Positions 8,357-15,197 of a stretch of DNA of 64,000 nt are shown here, piece by piece. The DNA is from Pseudoflavonifractor sp. Marseille-P3106 (GTDB lineage Bacteria; Bacillota; Clostridia; Oscillospirales; Oscillospiraceae). The stretch spans positions 620,001 to 684,000 of the forward strand of contig LT827126.1 in NCBI GenBank assembly GCA_900169975.1. Reading direction: 5' to 3'. Below the pieces are notes generated by a model that was not told the DNA's origin, ran no database searches, and saw only the letters and a program-made list of their open reading frames with translations. A program made the translations under genes and the position numbers. Every line of letters starts with the position of its first letter. The stretch's first letter is position 1.

Positions 8357-9316
8357 TTACCGCTGGCGGTCTTTATCCCGCCGCTGGCCCTGCTGCTGTT
8401 CTTTCAGCGCCTGCCTGACCTCCGGGGGAATGCGCTGGACAAACCGCCGGAGCTGTTCGTTTTCCTTTTTCAGCATGAGGACTTCCATCTGCTTCTGTAC
8501 GCTCTTTTCGCTGTTGACCTTTTCCTTCAGGCCCTCGTTCTCCTGCGTCAGATAGTCGATGGTGGCCTGGTACTTCTTCATCTGCCCCAGGTGCCTTTCC
8601 AGCCGGGAGAAGTACGGCCCCACCATCTCCAAAATTTCGTCCCGCTTCTTCCCAGCGTTCAGCACCCCGATTTCCGACACCGCCTTTTCAATGGCCTGCT
8701 GTTGCCGGGTCAGGTATACGGACTGCTTGAACAGCCATGTGGGAATGTGCTTGCGTTTGGTGACAAGGGCGCTCTCGCCCCGTTTGAGGACGGGAAACGC
8801 CTTTTTCATGTGGGCGTGAAATTCGTCCTGCCATTTGGAAAGCTGTGCCCGGTTGCCTAAAATCTCCTTTGCGGATAACCGCCCGTCCTCGGTGATCGGC
8901 GTGAAGCATAGGTGCAAGTGGGGCGTTTTCTCGTCCATGTGTACCACAGCGGAGAAGATATTGCCCCGGCCTACCTTCTGCTCCATAAAGGCCGCCGCCT
9001 CGGTGAAGTAGGCTTGTACCTCCCGCTTACTCCTGCCCGTAAAAAACTCCGGGCTTGCGGTAATGAGGGTGTCCACAAACATGGTGCTGTCCCTGCGTGT
9101 GCGGCATCCAGCCGCCTTGATACGGCTGTCGATTTCCCGCCGGTATTTCTGCGTAGGTTGAATAATGTAAAAATTGTCCTTGCTTCTGCTGGTGTCAATA
9201 TCGGGATTGCTGGCGTACTGCTCCTTTGTGCGCTCGTGATGGGCCTCCAGCGCCCCCGCTGGCCCCGCCTTGTGCTTTGCAAACCGTAAAATTGCGTGTT
9301 GTGCCTTTTGTGCCAT
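8357..9316 (-). CDS. mobV: MobV-family relaxase (plasmid recombination/mobilization protein)
   Basis: A 319-residue relaxase that should nick oriT and pilot the single strand to a recipient. The metal-binding signature HMDEKTPHLH (126-135) is the HxDxxxPHxH motif of the MobV/Pre family, and the N-terminus has conserved EAHHERT around His26/27. The C-terminal third (about 230-319) is a Lys/Glu/Gln-rich coiled coil. It is compact compared with pMV158 MobM (494 residues). A matching MobV nic sequence lies at 11742-11754 in the same element and on the same strand, which strongly supports function. Ribosome site GGAGGT precedes the ATG. Confidence 0.95.
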   Translation of the reverse strand: MAQKAQHAILRFAKHKAGPAGALEAHHERTKEQYASNPDIDTSRSKDNFYIIQPTQKYRREIDSRIKAAGCRTRRDSTMFVDTLITASPEFFTGRSKREVQAYFTEAAAFMEQKVGRGNIFSAVVHMDEKTPHLHLCFTPITEDGRLSAKEILGNRAQLSKWQDEFHAHMKKAFPVLKRGESALVTKRKHIPTWLFKQSVYLTRQQQAIEKAVSEIGVLNAGKKRDEILEMVGPYFSRLERHLGQMKKYQATIDYLTQENEGLKEKVNSEKSVQKQMEVLMLKKENEQLRRFVQRIPPEVRQALKEQQQGQRRDKDRQR

Positions 9317-9410
9317 CGTACCTCCTTGTAGAAAGATAAAGCCCCGTTTCCGGGGCAGGGAATGATAGGGTATTGCCTTGCCTGTTTTGGGGCTGAAAAG
9401 GCTTGATATT

Positions 9411-9833
9411 TCAAGCCTTTTCAGCCCCTACTTTTCTACTCTCTGCCCGCCTGCGGCGGGCGTGTTCCGCTTTTTGCCGCCGCTGTACTTCCGCCTTGCA
9501 GTCGGCGCAGTATTTAGCCCGGTTGGAGGACGAAGAAAATGCCCCGCCGCACCGTTTACAGCGCCGCAGGGCGTTCCGCTGGAAGATTTCAGCCTCCAAT
9601 CCCTTCCCTTCCTCATGCTTCAAGAGGATATGACGGAAGAATTTACAGCAGACGGAAAAGGAAATGCTTTGGGGACAGGTCACTTCCTCGCCCCTGTCCA
9701 GATACAGGCAGTTGCCGTTATCATAGTAGCTGCACAGCCCCTTGACGAGCCGCACCGCCTCCCGCCGCTGCCTTGTGTCCATCCGATACAGGGAGCCGCC
9801 CGCCCTGCGTTCAACGGGCGGCAAATCCTTCAT
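9411..9833 (-). CDS. Cysteine-rich VLP domain protein
   Basis: A 140-residue protein matching the Cys-rich VLP family often carried by clostridial mobilizable elements. The N-terminal half has LVKGLCSYYDNGNCLYLD, CPQSIS and CCKFFRHILL cysteine clusters. The second half has CKRCGG and a C-x2-C knuckle (YCADCKAEVQRR), followed by a strongly basic tail. The pattern suggests a metal-binding, perhaps nucleic-acid-binding, protein. Its exact role in transfer is unknown. It is read in the same direction as the relaxase, 94 bases upstream of it. Confidence 0.8.
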   Translation of the reverse strand: MKDLPPVERRAGGSLYRMDTRQRREAVRLVKGLCSYYDNGNCLYLDRGEEVTCPQSISFSVCCKFFRHILLKHEEGKGLEAEIFQRNALRRCKRCGGAFSSSSNRAKYCADCKAEVQRRQKAEHARRRRAESRKVGAEKA

Positions 9834-9906
9834 GTTAAAACTAATCCCCTTCTTTCTGTTTTTGAGCGCAAAAAACCCACGCCCGCCGTTTCCCGGCTTG
9901 CGTGGC

Positions 9907-10752
9907 CTATCCCTTGCGCTTGTATTCTTTGTACTTCTTTTTGACCGCCTCCACCCGCTTAATGACCCCGCTGTGATTTTTGTACCCCAGCTTGTCCGCT
10001 ATCTCCACATAGGCATATCCGTCCTGGCGAAGCTGAACGATCTGTCTGTCCCGCTCCGGGAGGGTGGCGAGAAACCGCTCCACAAAATCTTTGGCTATCA
10101 CATAGTCCTCCACATTTTGCGCCGGGTCTGGAAGATAGAAAATGCTGTCGTTCTCGTCACTTTCCATCAGTTCTTCCAGCGAAACGATTTGCACCTTTTT
10201 GGAACGGGTATGATACCATTTGCGGAGAAAGTCTTTCCGCACATTGGTGTCCCACGGCTCGAAGTCCTCGTCACAGGGCATTTCCCGCACCGCTTCCAGC
10301 ATTGGCCCCCAGCCCTGTTCCTCGATGGTCTGCCGGACAACTTTTCCCATTACCGCCTTAACATCCTCCGGGTCAAAAAAGGGTATCTCAAAATCGGGCG
10401 GCAAGCGGAACAGGGATTGCACACCCCAGCCCCGTTCCCGCTCAACCCCTTTCGCCCACAGGGGCAGGGCGTAGGACAAGCGCCAGACGGGACACCAGCC
10501 CGTGTAATGCTCCTTCCAGCCGCCGAAGCCGAAGTGAGGAAAGGCCAGCGACGCCACGGCATCCATGACCTCGTTCAAAAAGGTGTCGCTTTGGATGACC
10601 TCGGCCCATTCCGGGGAGGCGTTCAGCTCCCCCATGCTCCGGGGCAGCTTGCGGAGGATGGGACAGCGGATGAGCAGGTCATGGGGGAGCATATAGACCA
10701 GCGGCAGGTAGCGGACGGGACTGTCATAGGGAAACTTGTAGATAGCGGACAT
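9907..10752 (-). CDS. Sigma-70 region 4-like HTH protein of mobilizable element
   Basis: The 281-residue protein has an unfamiliar aromatic-rich N-terminal part (1-180) and a C-terminal segment resembling sigma region 4: VERFLATLPERDRQIVQLRQDGYAYVEIADKLGY, then a basic recognition-helix tail ending KKKYKEYKRKG. No region 2 is evident, so it is more likely a DNA-binding regulator than a complete sigma factor. It heads the leftward operon, behind a good promoter and an AAGGAGGT ribosome site. Similar genes accompany MobV relaxases in clostridial elements, and control of mobilization genes is the probable job. Confidence 0.7.
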   Translation of the reverse strand: MSAIYKFPYDSPVRYLPLVYMLPHDLLIRCPILRKLPRSMGELNASPEWAEVIQSDTFLNEVMDAVASLAFPHFGFGGWKEHYTGWCPVWRLSYALPLWAKGVERERGWGVQSLFRLPPDFEIPFFDPEDVKAVMGKVVRQTIEEQGWGPMLEAVREMPCDEDFEPWDTNVRKDFLRKWYHTRSKKVQIVSLEELMESDENDSIFYLPDPAQNVEDYVIAKDFVERFLATLPERDRQIVQLRQDGYAYVEIADKLGYKNHSGVIKRVEAVKKKYKEYKRKG

Positions 10753-10807
10753 AAAGTTGACCTCCTTCCATGTGAGATGTTCTCTATCTCTATTTATTTA
10801 CGGCATA

Positions 10808-10836
10808 AGTATATACCAAATGTTCCTATACTTCAA
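10808..10836 (-). promoter_or_regulatory. Promoter of the leftward mobilization operon
   Basis: On the minus strand TTGAAG (10831-10836), 17-base spacer, TATACT (10808-10813), followed by an AAGGAGGT ribosome site before 10752. Confidence 0.65.
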
Positions 10837-10887
10837 AATTATTCTGAAAGGCCATTAGAGCGAGAAGATAAGAAGCACCCCACCGTG

Positions 10888-10917
10888 TTGCAAAATATAG
10901 GATGGATATGCTATAAT
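10888..10917 (+). promoter_or_regulatory. Promoter of the AT-rich passenger gene
   Basis: TTGCAA (10888-10893), 18-base spacer, TATAAT (10912-10917), reading toward the 85-residue gene at 11012. Confidence 0.6.
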
Positions 10918-10968
10918 AACACATCATAAAAAACCTTTAAGCGGGATTTTTAAATGCGTCTTGGGCGG

Positions 10969-11305
10969 ATAAGGCGTAAACCGGCAAATACATTGAATTG
11001 GGGATAAATATATGGAAAGGTGCGAAAAAGCTACCCTTATATATTTAGACGACGGTTGTATGCTGTTAAGCAAAAAAGATTATTCTTCATGGAAAGAAGT
11101 ACAGGATGAATATGAAAAGTATCAAGCAAATCTGTTACCTATGACCTGTGAAGACATTATTGACTTTTTTGAAATGGATTTTGGAGATGAGGAACAATGG
11201 CCATTTTCTCGAAAAAGAATTGTTGAGTTCTTTGAAAGTAATGAACTTGTGATTCAATCGGAACGATAACTTCTTGTTTATTGGGCTGATTTAGCTACGC
11301 CTTAT
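10969..11305. repeat. Inverted repeat flanking the passenger gene
   Basis: ATAAGGCGTA at 10969-10978 and its exact complement TACGCCTTAT at 11296-11305 bracket the AT-rich gene. A 9-of-10 direct repeat, TTGGGCGGAT at 10961 and TTGGGCTGAT at 11281, accompanies it. Confidence 0.5.
11012..11269 (+). CDS. Hypothetical acidic protein, AT-rich passenger gene
   Basis: An 85-residue acidic protein with many aromatic residues (ATLIYLDDGCMLLSKKDYSSW, then EDIIDFFEMDFGDEEQWPF). I do not recognise a family. The gene is much AT-richer than the rest of the element, faces the opposite way to the mobilization operon, has its own promoter, and is bracketed by a 10-bp inverted repeat, so it looks like acquired cargo. 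The strong negative charge would fit an inhibitor or DNA-mimic protein, but nothing here proves that. The ribosome site (GGGGAT) is weak. Confidence 0.6.
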   Translation: MERCEKATLIYLDDGCMLLSKKDYSSWKEVQDEYEKYQANLLPMTCEDIIDFFEMDFGDEEQWPFSRKRIVEFFESNELVIQSER

Positions 11306-11545
11306 TGGTAAAAGACGTACTCGCCAGTTTTCCGTTTTTCGAGGGGAGTAGCAAACCCAGCCGAGGCCGTCAAAGTTAAAATGAATGGCGCTTTCAGCGC
11401 CAACCTTGACAGTCCCGCCCGGTTTTGCTTTGTGGTAATCAAGGCGGGCAAGCCCTAAAGTGCTTGCCGCCCCTTCCGATTTTGAGCCGGGGAACGCCCC
11501 AAGCTGAAACAGACGACGGCCCGCTACTTTCCCGGAGGCTCCACC

Positions 11546-11576
11546 GCCACTTGTGGACATTTTGTCCACAAGTGGC
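11546..11576. repeat. Perfect 14-bp inverted repeat with DnaA-box-like arms
   Basis: GCCACTTGTGGACA (11546-11559), loop TTT, TGTCCACAAGTGGC (11563-11576). The right arm includes TTGTCCACA, which fits the relaxed DnaA box TTNTNCACA; the left arm is a one-mismatch copy in the other direction. There is no T-run, so it is not a terminator. It could be an origin element or a binding site for an element protein. Confidence 0.6.
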
Positions 11577-11675
11577 CCACGGGGGACGAGGGACGGGGGC
11601 TTGTATACCTGCCGCCGCTCTCTGAAACCGAACAGGATTTTTGTTCACTCCCGTTCACAAAAACCTGTCCGCTTT

Positions 11676-11742
11676 CCTGCCGGTGAAAACGGGTGTGTCA
11701 ATACACGACACCCCCGTTTCCCCCGTCAGCCGCGCCGGCAGG
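11676..11742. repeat. Nested inverted repeat beside oriT
   Basis: Outer arms CCTGCCGG (11676-11683) and CCGGCAGG (11735-11742) enclose inner arms GAAAACGGGTGT (11685-11696) and ACACCCCCGTTTC (11708-11720). On single-stranded DNA this would fold into a long, slightly bulged stem immediately 3' of the nick site, as expected for a structure guiding termination of transfer or second-strand start. Confidence 0.6.
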
Positions 11743-11770
11743 TATAACACACTACACCTTGCAAGCAAGG
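11742..11770 (-). other. oriT: Origin of transfer (MobV/pMV158-type oriT) with nic site
   Basis: On the minus strand the sequence TAGTGTG/TTATAC (11754 down to 11742) is identical to the known pMV158-family nick region, with the nick expected between 11748 and 11747. Directly 5' is the inverted repeat ACCTTGC-TT-GCAAGGT (11755-11770, one base from the nic core), the same hairpin-then-nic layout as pMV158. The cognate MobV relaxase is encoded in this element. Confidence 0.9.
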
Positions 11771-11989
11771 TCGTGTGCCAAGGGGGAGGCCAAGCCCCCC
11801 TTTGGAAACCCCCGGTTTTGTCGGCGTGTGGCCACAGTCCGCAATCCTGCGCCCGTGTCCCCACCCCTCCAAAACCCAAAGAAACGGCGCAGACCAGCCC
11901 ACCCCCACGGGCTGATCTGCGCCGCTTCTTTGTTCGGCCTGCGGGCCGGGACGGGAGAAAAAACGCAGGGGGGAAATTGCGTTTCCGGG

Positions 11990-12018
11990 TTGCAATTTTC
12001 GACAAGCTGGGTTATAAT
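11990..12018 (+). promoter_or_regulatory. Promoter of the Xre-recombinase operon
   Basis: TTGCAA (11990-11995), 17-base spacer, perfect TATAAT (12013-12018), then an AGGAGGT ribosome site ahead of 12047. Confidence 0.8.
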
Positions 12019-12046
12019 AAATTTAACCCGAATAGGAGGTTGCAAC

Positions 12047-12400
12047 ATGAAAGAAGTGGGTAAGCGGTTGAAAGCCCTGCGGGAGAGCATTGGCATTTCA
12101 CAGGTGAAAATGGCCGAGGCCATCGGCTCCACACAGTCCAGCGTCAACCGCTACGAAAACGGCCAGTCCACCCCGCCCGTGGAACTGTTCCGCCGCTATG
12201 CGGATTACTTTGATGTGTCGCTGGATTATATCTTTGCCCGGACGGACAAGCCCCAAGGGGTGACATACGAGTTTAAGCCAAAGGCCGCCCCGGAGCGGGC
12301 GGAAATGCGCCGCTTTATTGAGATGTGCTTTGACCCCCAGTCCCCCATGAACGAGAAGCTGAAAGAAACCCTGCTGCGCATGATGGAGGGCGACCAATGA
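12047..12400 (+). CDS. Xre-family HTH transcriptional regulator
   Basis: A 117-residue regulator with an N-terminal HTH_3 domain: VGKRLKALRESIGISQVKMAEAIG, recognition region STQSSVNRYENG, then PPVELFRRYADYFDVSLDYIFARTD. The ATG at 12047 follows AGGAGGT at ideal spacing; upstream in-frame starts run into the promoter. It overlaps the recombinase start (ATGA), so both are made from one message. It probably represses its own promoter and controls excision, as in other small integrative elements. Confidence 0.9.
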   Translation: MKEVGKRLKALRESIGISQVKMAEAIGSTQSSVNRYENGQSTPPVELFRRYADYFDVSLDYIFARTDKPQGVTYEFKPKAAPERAEMRRFIEMCFDPQSPMNEKLKETLLRMMEGDQ

Positions 12401-13902
12401 AAGCTGTGATATATGCCCGCTATTCCTCCGACAACCAGCGGGAGGAAAGCATTGAGGGCCAGATTAGAGAATGTACCGCCTTTGCCGAGAAGAACGGTAT
12501 TACCATCCTGCGCCACTACATTGACCGGGCCTTCTCCGCCAAGACGGACAACCGCCCGGAATTTCAGAACATGATCAAGGACAGCGGCAAGCGCCTGTTC
12601 GATATGATCATCGTCTGGAAGCTGGACAGGTTTGCCCGCAACCGCTACGACAGCGCCCGCTACAAGGCCGCTCTGAAAAAGAGCGGGGTCAAGGTGGTGT
12701 CCGCTACCGAGGTCATTTCCGACGGGGCCGAGGGTATCATTCTGGAAAGCGTGCTGGAGGGCTACGCCGAATACTACTCCGCCGACCTGTCCGAAAAGGT
12801 AGTCCGGGGCATGACGGAGAACGCCCTGAAATCCAAGTACAACGGCGGCACCCTGCCCATCGGCTATCAGATCGACAGCGACCAGTGTTTCCAGCTTGAC
12901 CCGCTCACCGCCCCCTTTGTCCGGGAGGCATTCCAGCGTTACGACGAGGGGGCCACCATGACCCAGATACGGGACTGGCTCAACGAGCAGGGCGTGAAGA
13001 ACACACGGGGCCAGAAGATGACCTACAACAGCGTACAGCACCTTTTGAACAACCGCCGCTATATCGGGGAGTACACCTACCGGGACATTGTGGTGCCGGA
13101 CGGTATTCCCGCCATCGTCCCCCAAGACCTCTTTGACCGGGTGCAGGAGAAGCTGGCGAAGAACAAGAAAGCCCCGGCCCGCCACAAGGCCGAGGACGAT
13201 TATCTGCTGACAACCAAGCTGTTCTGCGGCTATTGCGGGGCCTATCTCTGCGGCGAGAGCGGCACCAGCCACACGGGGAATGTCCACCACTACTACAAGT
13301 GCGTGTCCGTGAAGAAGAAGCGCACCGAGTGCCACAAGAAGTCCGTCAGGAAAGAATGGATTGAAGATTTGGTGGTCAGTGAAACCATGAGAATGGTGAT
13401 GGACGATAAGGCGATTGAGGCCATCGTGTCCATGCTGATGGACTTGCAGGACAGAGAGAATGTCAACCTGCCCCTCTATGAACAGCAGCTGCGGGAAGCA
13501 GACACGGCCATTCAAAACCTCTTGAACGCCATCCAGCAGGGTATCTTGACCAAGTCCACGAAAGGCCGTCTGGAAGAACTGGAAGCCACAAAAGAGGAAC
13601 TGGAAACCAAGATTGCCTGCGAGAAACTGGCAAAGCCCAAGGTCAGCGCCGAGTTTATGACCTTCTGGCTCCACCGCTTCCGCAAGCTGGATGTACGGCA
13701 GAAGTCCCACCGGAAGATGTTGATTGATACTTTCGTCAACGCCATTTTCCTGTATGATGACAAGATGGTGATAACTTTCAACTATAAGGACGGGACGGAC
13801 ACCATCACTTTTGACGACCTGAAAGCGGCGCTGGATAAGGAAAAAACAGGTTCGGATTTGGATTGCTCAACTGCACCAAAAAAAGAATCCTCGGAGCCGT
13901 AA
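12397..13902 (+). CDS. Large serine recombinase (integrase/excisionase of the element)
   Basis: A 501-residue site-specific recombinase. The resolvase domain opens with VIYARYSSDNQREESIEGQ, with the nucleophile at Ser10 or Ser11, followed by KLDRFARNRYD. A recombinase domain follows around residues 155-260 (GYQIDSD, then NSVQHLLNNRRYIGEYTYRD), then a zinc ribbon (FCGYCGAYLCG with a later KCxx...C pair) and a coiled-coil region (about 345-410). It should integrate and excise the element without host factors. The stop codon sits in the loop of a terminator hairpin, close to the likely right end. Confidence 0.95.
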   Translation: MKAVIYARYSSDNQREESIEGQIRECTAFAEKNGITILRHYIDRAFSAKTDNRPEFQNMIKDSGKRLFDMIIVWKLDRFARNRYDSARYKAALKKSGVKVVSATEVISDGAEGIILESVLEGYAEYYSADLSEKVVRGMTENALKSKYNGGTLPIGYQIDSDQCFQLDPLTAPFVREAFQRYDEGATMTQIRDWLNEQGVKNTRGQKMTYNSVQHLLNNRRYIGEYTYRDIVVPDGIPAIVPQDLFDRVQEKLAKNKKAPARHKAEDDYLLTTKLFCGYCGAYLCGESGTSHTGNVHHYYKCVSVKKKRTECHKKSVRKEWIEDLVVSETMRMVMDDKAIEAIVSMLMDLQDRENVNLPLYEQQLREADTAIQNLLNAIQQGILTKSTKGRLEELEATKEELETKIACEKLAKPKVSAEFMTFWLHRFRKLDVRQKSHRKMLIDTFVNAIFLYDDKMVITFNYKDGTDTITFDDLKAALDKEKTGSDLDCSTAPKKESSEP

Positions 13903-13920
13903 GGTTCCGGGGATTTTTTA
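13885..13920 (+). terminator. Terminator after the serine recombinase
   Basis: AATCCTCGGAGCC pairs, with one mismatch region, with GGTTCCGGGGATT across the loop GTAA and is followed by TTTTTTA. The TAA stop codon of the recombinase (13900-13902) lies in the loop. Confidence 0.8.
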
Positions 13921-14148
13921 CGCTCACAGTCGTTTGCAGTGTTGCTTATGCAAACACAGAGAAGCAATAGCGCGCACAAAAACTGCACGCGAAAACCCGA
14001 TCTTCAGGAGGGCCGGGCCTGACTGATCCGCACTTCTCCCTCCGCCGTGCCCCCAGCGGCCTGCAGTTTGTCCTTGACGCCGGAGCGATACCTGTTATGC
14101 CGCAATCGGCTTTCTTTATTTGAATTCGTTTCTTTTACAAACTTTCCC
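13921..14148. other. Intergenic stretch right of the element
   Basis: No gene is apparent. A small inverted repeat (TTTGCA and TGCAAA near 13934-13955) is the only structure I see. The element's right boundary may lie in this stretch. Confidence 0.4.
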
Positions 14149-14178
14149 TTGACTTTATACCACCCGGAGGGATATACT
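14149..14178 (+). promoter_or_regulatory. Promoter of the zinc-ribbon gene
   Basis: TTGACT (14149-14154), 18-base spacer, TATACT (14173-14178), 45 bases before the ATG. Confidence 0.65.
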
Positions 14179-14222
14179 TAGCCATCGCCTCATTTGGCGA
14201 ACTAATTTAAAAGAGGTATTAC

Positions 14223-14495
14223 ATGTTTCAAGACAAGACGATCGTCTGCAAGGACTGCGGCCACGAATTCACCTTTACTGCCCGTGAGCAGGAGTTTTTT
14301 GCGGAGAAGGGCTTCAATAACGAGCCTCAGCGGTGCAAGCCCTGCCGCGATGCCAAGAAGGGCGGCTCCCGGGAAAACAGCGGCAGACGCGAGATGTTCG
14401 ACGCCGTGTGTTCCGAGTGCGGCAAGCCCTGCAAAGTTCCCTTCCAGCCCAGCGGCAACCGTCCCATCTACTGCAGCGATTGTTTCCGTCGATAA
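14223..14495 (+). CDS. Small zinc-ribbon domain protein
   Basis: A 90-residue protein with two Cys4 zinc sites. The first is CKDCG (10-14) with CKPCRD (38-43), separated by an FTAREQEFFAEKGF helix typical of the zf-trcl family. The second is CSECGKPC (62-69) with YCSDCFRR at the C-terminus, the CxxC-type RNA/DNA-binding ribbon. It is a single-gene unit with its own promoter and terminator. Such proteins are common in Clostridia; the function is unknown, with nucleic-acid binding or translation-related roles suspected. Confidence 0.82.
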   Translation: MFQDKTIVCKDCGHEFTFTAREQEFFAEKGFNNEPQRCKPCRDAKKGGSRENSGRREMFDAVCSECGKPCKVPFQPSGNRPIYCSDCFRR

Positions 14496-14508
14496 ATCAG
14501 CCGCTCCG

Positions 14509-14540
14509 GTGCGCCCCTTTTGGGGCGCACTATTTTTATT
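14509..14540 (+). terminator. Terminator after the zinc-ribbon gene
   Basis: GTGCGCCCC (14509-14517), loop TTTT, GGGGCGCAC (14522-14530), then TATTTTTATT. Confidence 0.9.
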
Positions 14541-14646
14541 GTGAAACGGCCTTCCACGGAAAGCGGCGCGTACGCTTTCCGAACCTCATATGTTTCCATT
14601 TTCAAAATAAGATATGGCGAGCTCTTTTTGTTTGGAGGCAATCGAT

Positions 14647-14875
14647 ATGGAAAACCCCCGCACAACCATGATCGCCCGCGTCCTCCAGGTGAAGTGCGCT
14701 TCCCTTCTGGTCTGTGACTGCTTCACCGAACAGGAAGTTGTGGTCCAACACGGGCCGGGTCCGCTGCTTCTCCTTTGGAGACTGCGTATGCATTCGCTAT
14801 AACGGCATTATGGCCCTGAGCATGCCCCCGCAGATCAGCGCGTCCCGCATTGAAAAACACTGCCCCTGCCGGTAG
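14647..14875 (+). pseudogene. Small Cys-rich gene with a +1 frameshift
   Basis: The first part reads MENPRTTMIARVLQVKC then LLVCDCFTEQEVVV in one frame. From about 14747 the sense continues one base on: NTGRVRCFSFGDCVCIRYNG, then IMALSMPPQISASRIEKHCPCR and a stop at 14873-14875. Joining the frames gives a coherent protein of about 75 residues with paired cysteines, so one extra base near 14745 splits it. It could be a real mutation, a sequencing error or, less likely, programmed frameshifting. A TGGAGGC-type ribosome site precedes the ATG. Confidence 0.6.
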
Positions 14876-14935
14876 ACAGGTGCCCGGTAAGATCGGGTGT
14901 TTCCTCCCACTGTATCTGCGTTTTGGATTGACATT

Positions 14936-14969
14936 CTCTCCCCACCCTCACCGGCGGGGAGAGGTTTTT
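14936..14969 (+). terminator. Terminator after the frameshifted gene
   Basis: CTCTCCCC (14936-14943) pairs with GGGGAGAG (14956-14963), then GTTTTTG and more T residues. Confidence 0.75.
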
Positions 14970-15044
14970 GTTTTTATCAATGTTGATTCGAACCACATAA
15001 TTTATTATGGCTGCGGGAAATCTACCACCGAGGTGATTCGCAGT

Positions 15045-15197
15045 ATGAGCGACCGCATCAAAAAAGCAGCCCCGCCCAAGAAACCCCGCACGGAAAAAGA
15101 GAAACCCATTTCTAACAGTTACCCGGAAATTGACAATGATCTTGCCCGTGACAATCTTGAAAACGATATTCCGGCTGCTGATTTGGAGGACATTTGA
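15045..15197 (+). CDS. Small hypothetical protein (first of a coupled pair)
   Basis: A 50-residue protein with a basic, proline-rich N-terminal half (MSDRIKKAAPPKKPRTEKEK) and an acidic C-terminal half (EIDNDLARDNLENDIP). The ATG at 15045 follows GAGGTGATT; a longer in-frame reading from 14850 crosses the preceding terminator and is rejected. Its stop overlaps the next start (TGATG), so the two are coupled. No family is recognised; the low-complexity charge segregation suggests a disordered protein. Confidence 0.55.
   Translation: MSDRIKKAAPPKKPRTEKEKPISNSYPEIDNDLARDNLENDIPAADLEDI

Larger units (their letters stand above)
11270..12046. other. Gene-free structured region with oriT
   Basis: About 780 bases without a convincing gene. 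It holds a perfect 14-bp palindromic hairpin at 11546-11576, a nested inverted repeat at 11676-11742, a MobV-type oriT next to it, further stem-loops at about 11779-11807, and the promoter of the Xre gene. Several ORFs of 60-140 codons cross it, but they overlap these structures and lack ribosome sites. Confidence 0.6.
7947..13920. mobile_element. Integrative mobilizable element (MobV relaxase, serine recombinase), ends approximate
   Basis: About 6 kb inserted just downstream of tRNA-Leu. It holds a MobV relaxase, a small accessory protein, a Cys-rich VLP protein, a sigma-like HTH protein, a passenger gene, a MobV-type oriT, an Xre regulator and a large serine recombinase. There is no type IV secretion apparatus, so transfer would need a helper. 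Two short direct-repeat pairs could mark the junctions (GGTTCGGATT at 7984 and 13849; GCACCAAA at 7941 and 13873), but neither is proven, and the right end could be up to about 14.2 kb. Confidence 0.75.

Noticed and set aside
11291-11569. A 92-codon minus frame and overlapping plus frames in the oriT region
   Set aside because: They cross palindromes and lack ribosome sites and family resemblance; the area is better explained as structured non-coding DNA.
12226-13710. A 494-codon minus-strand frame across the serine recombinase
   Set aside because: Antisense shadow of a firmly identified gene.
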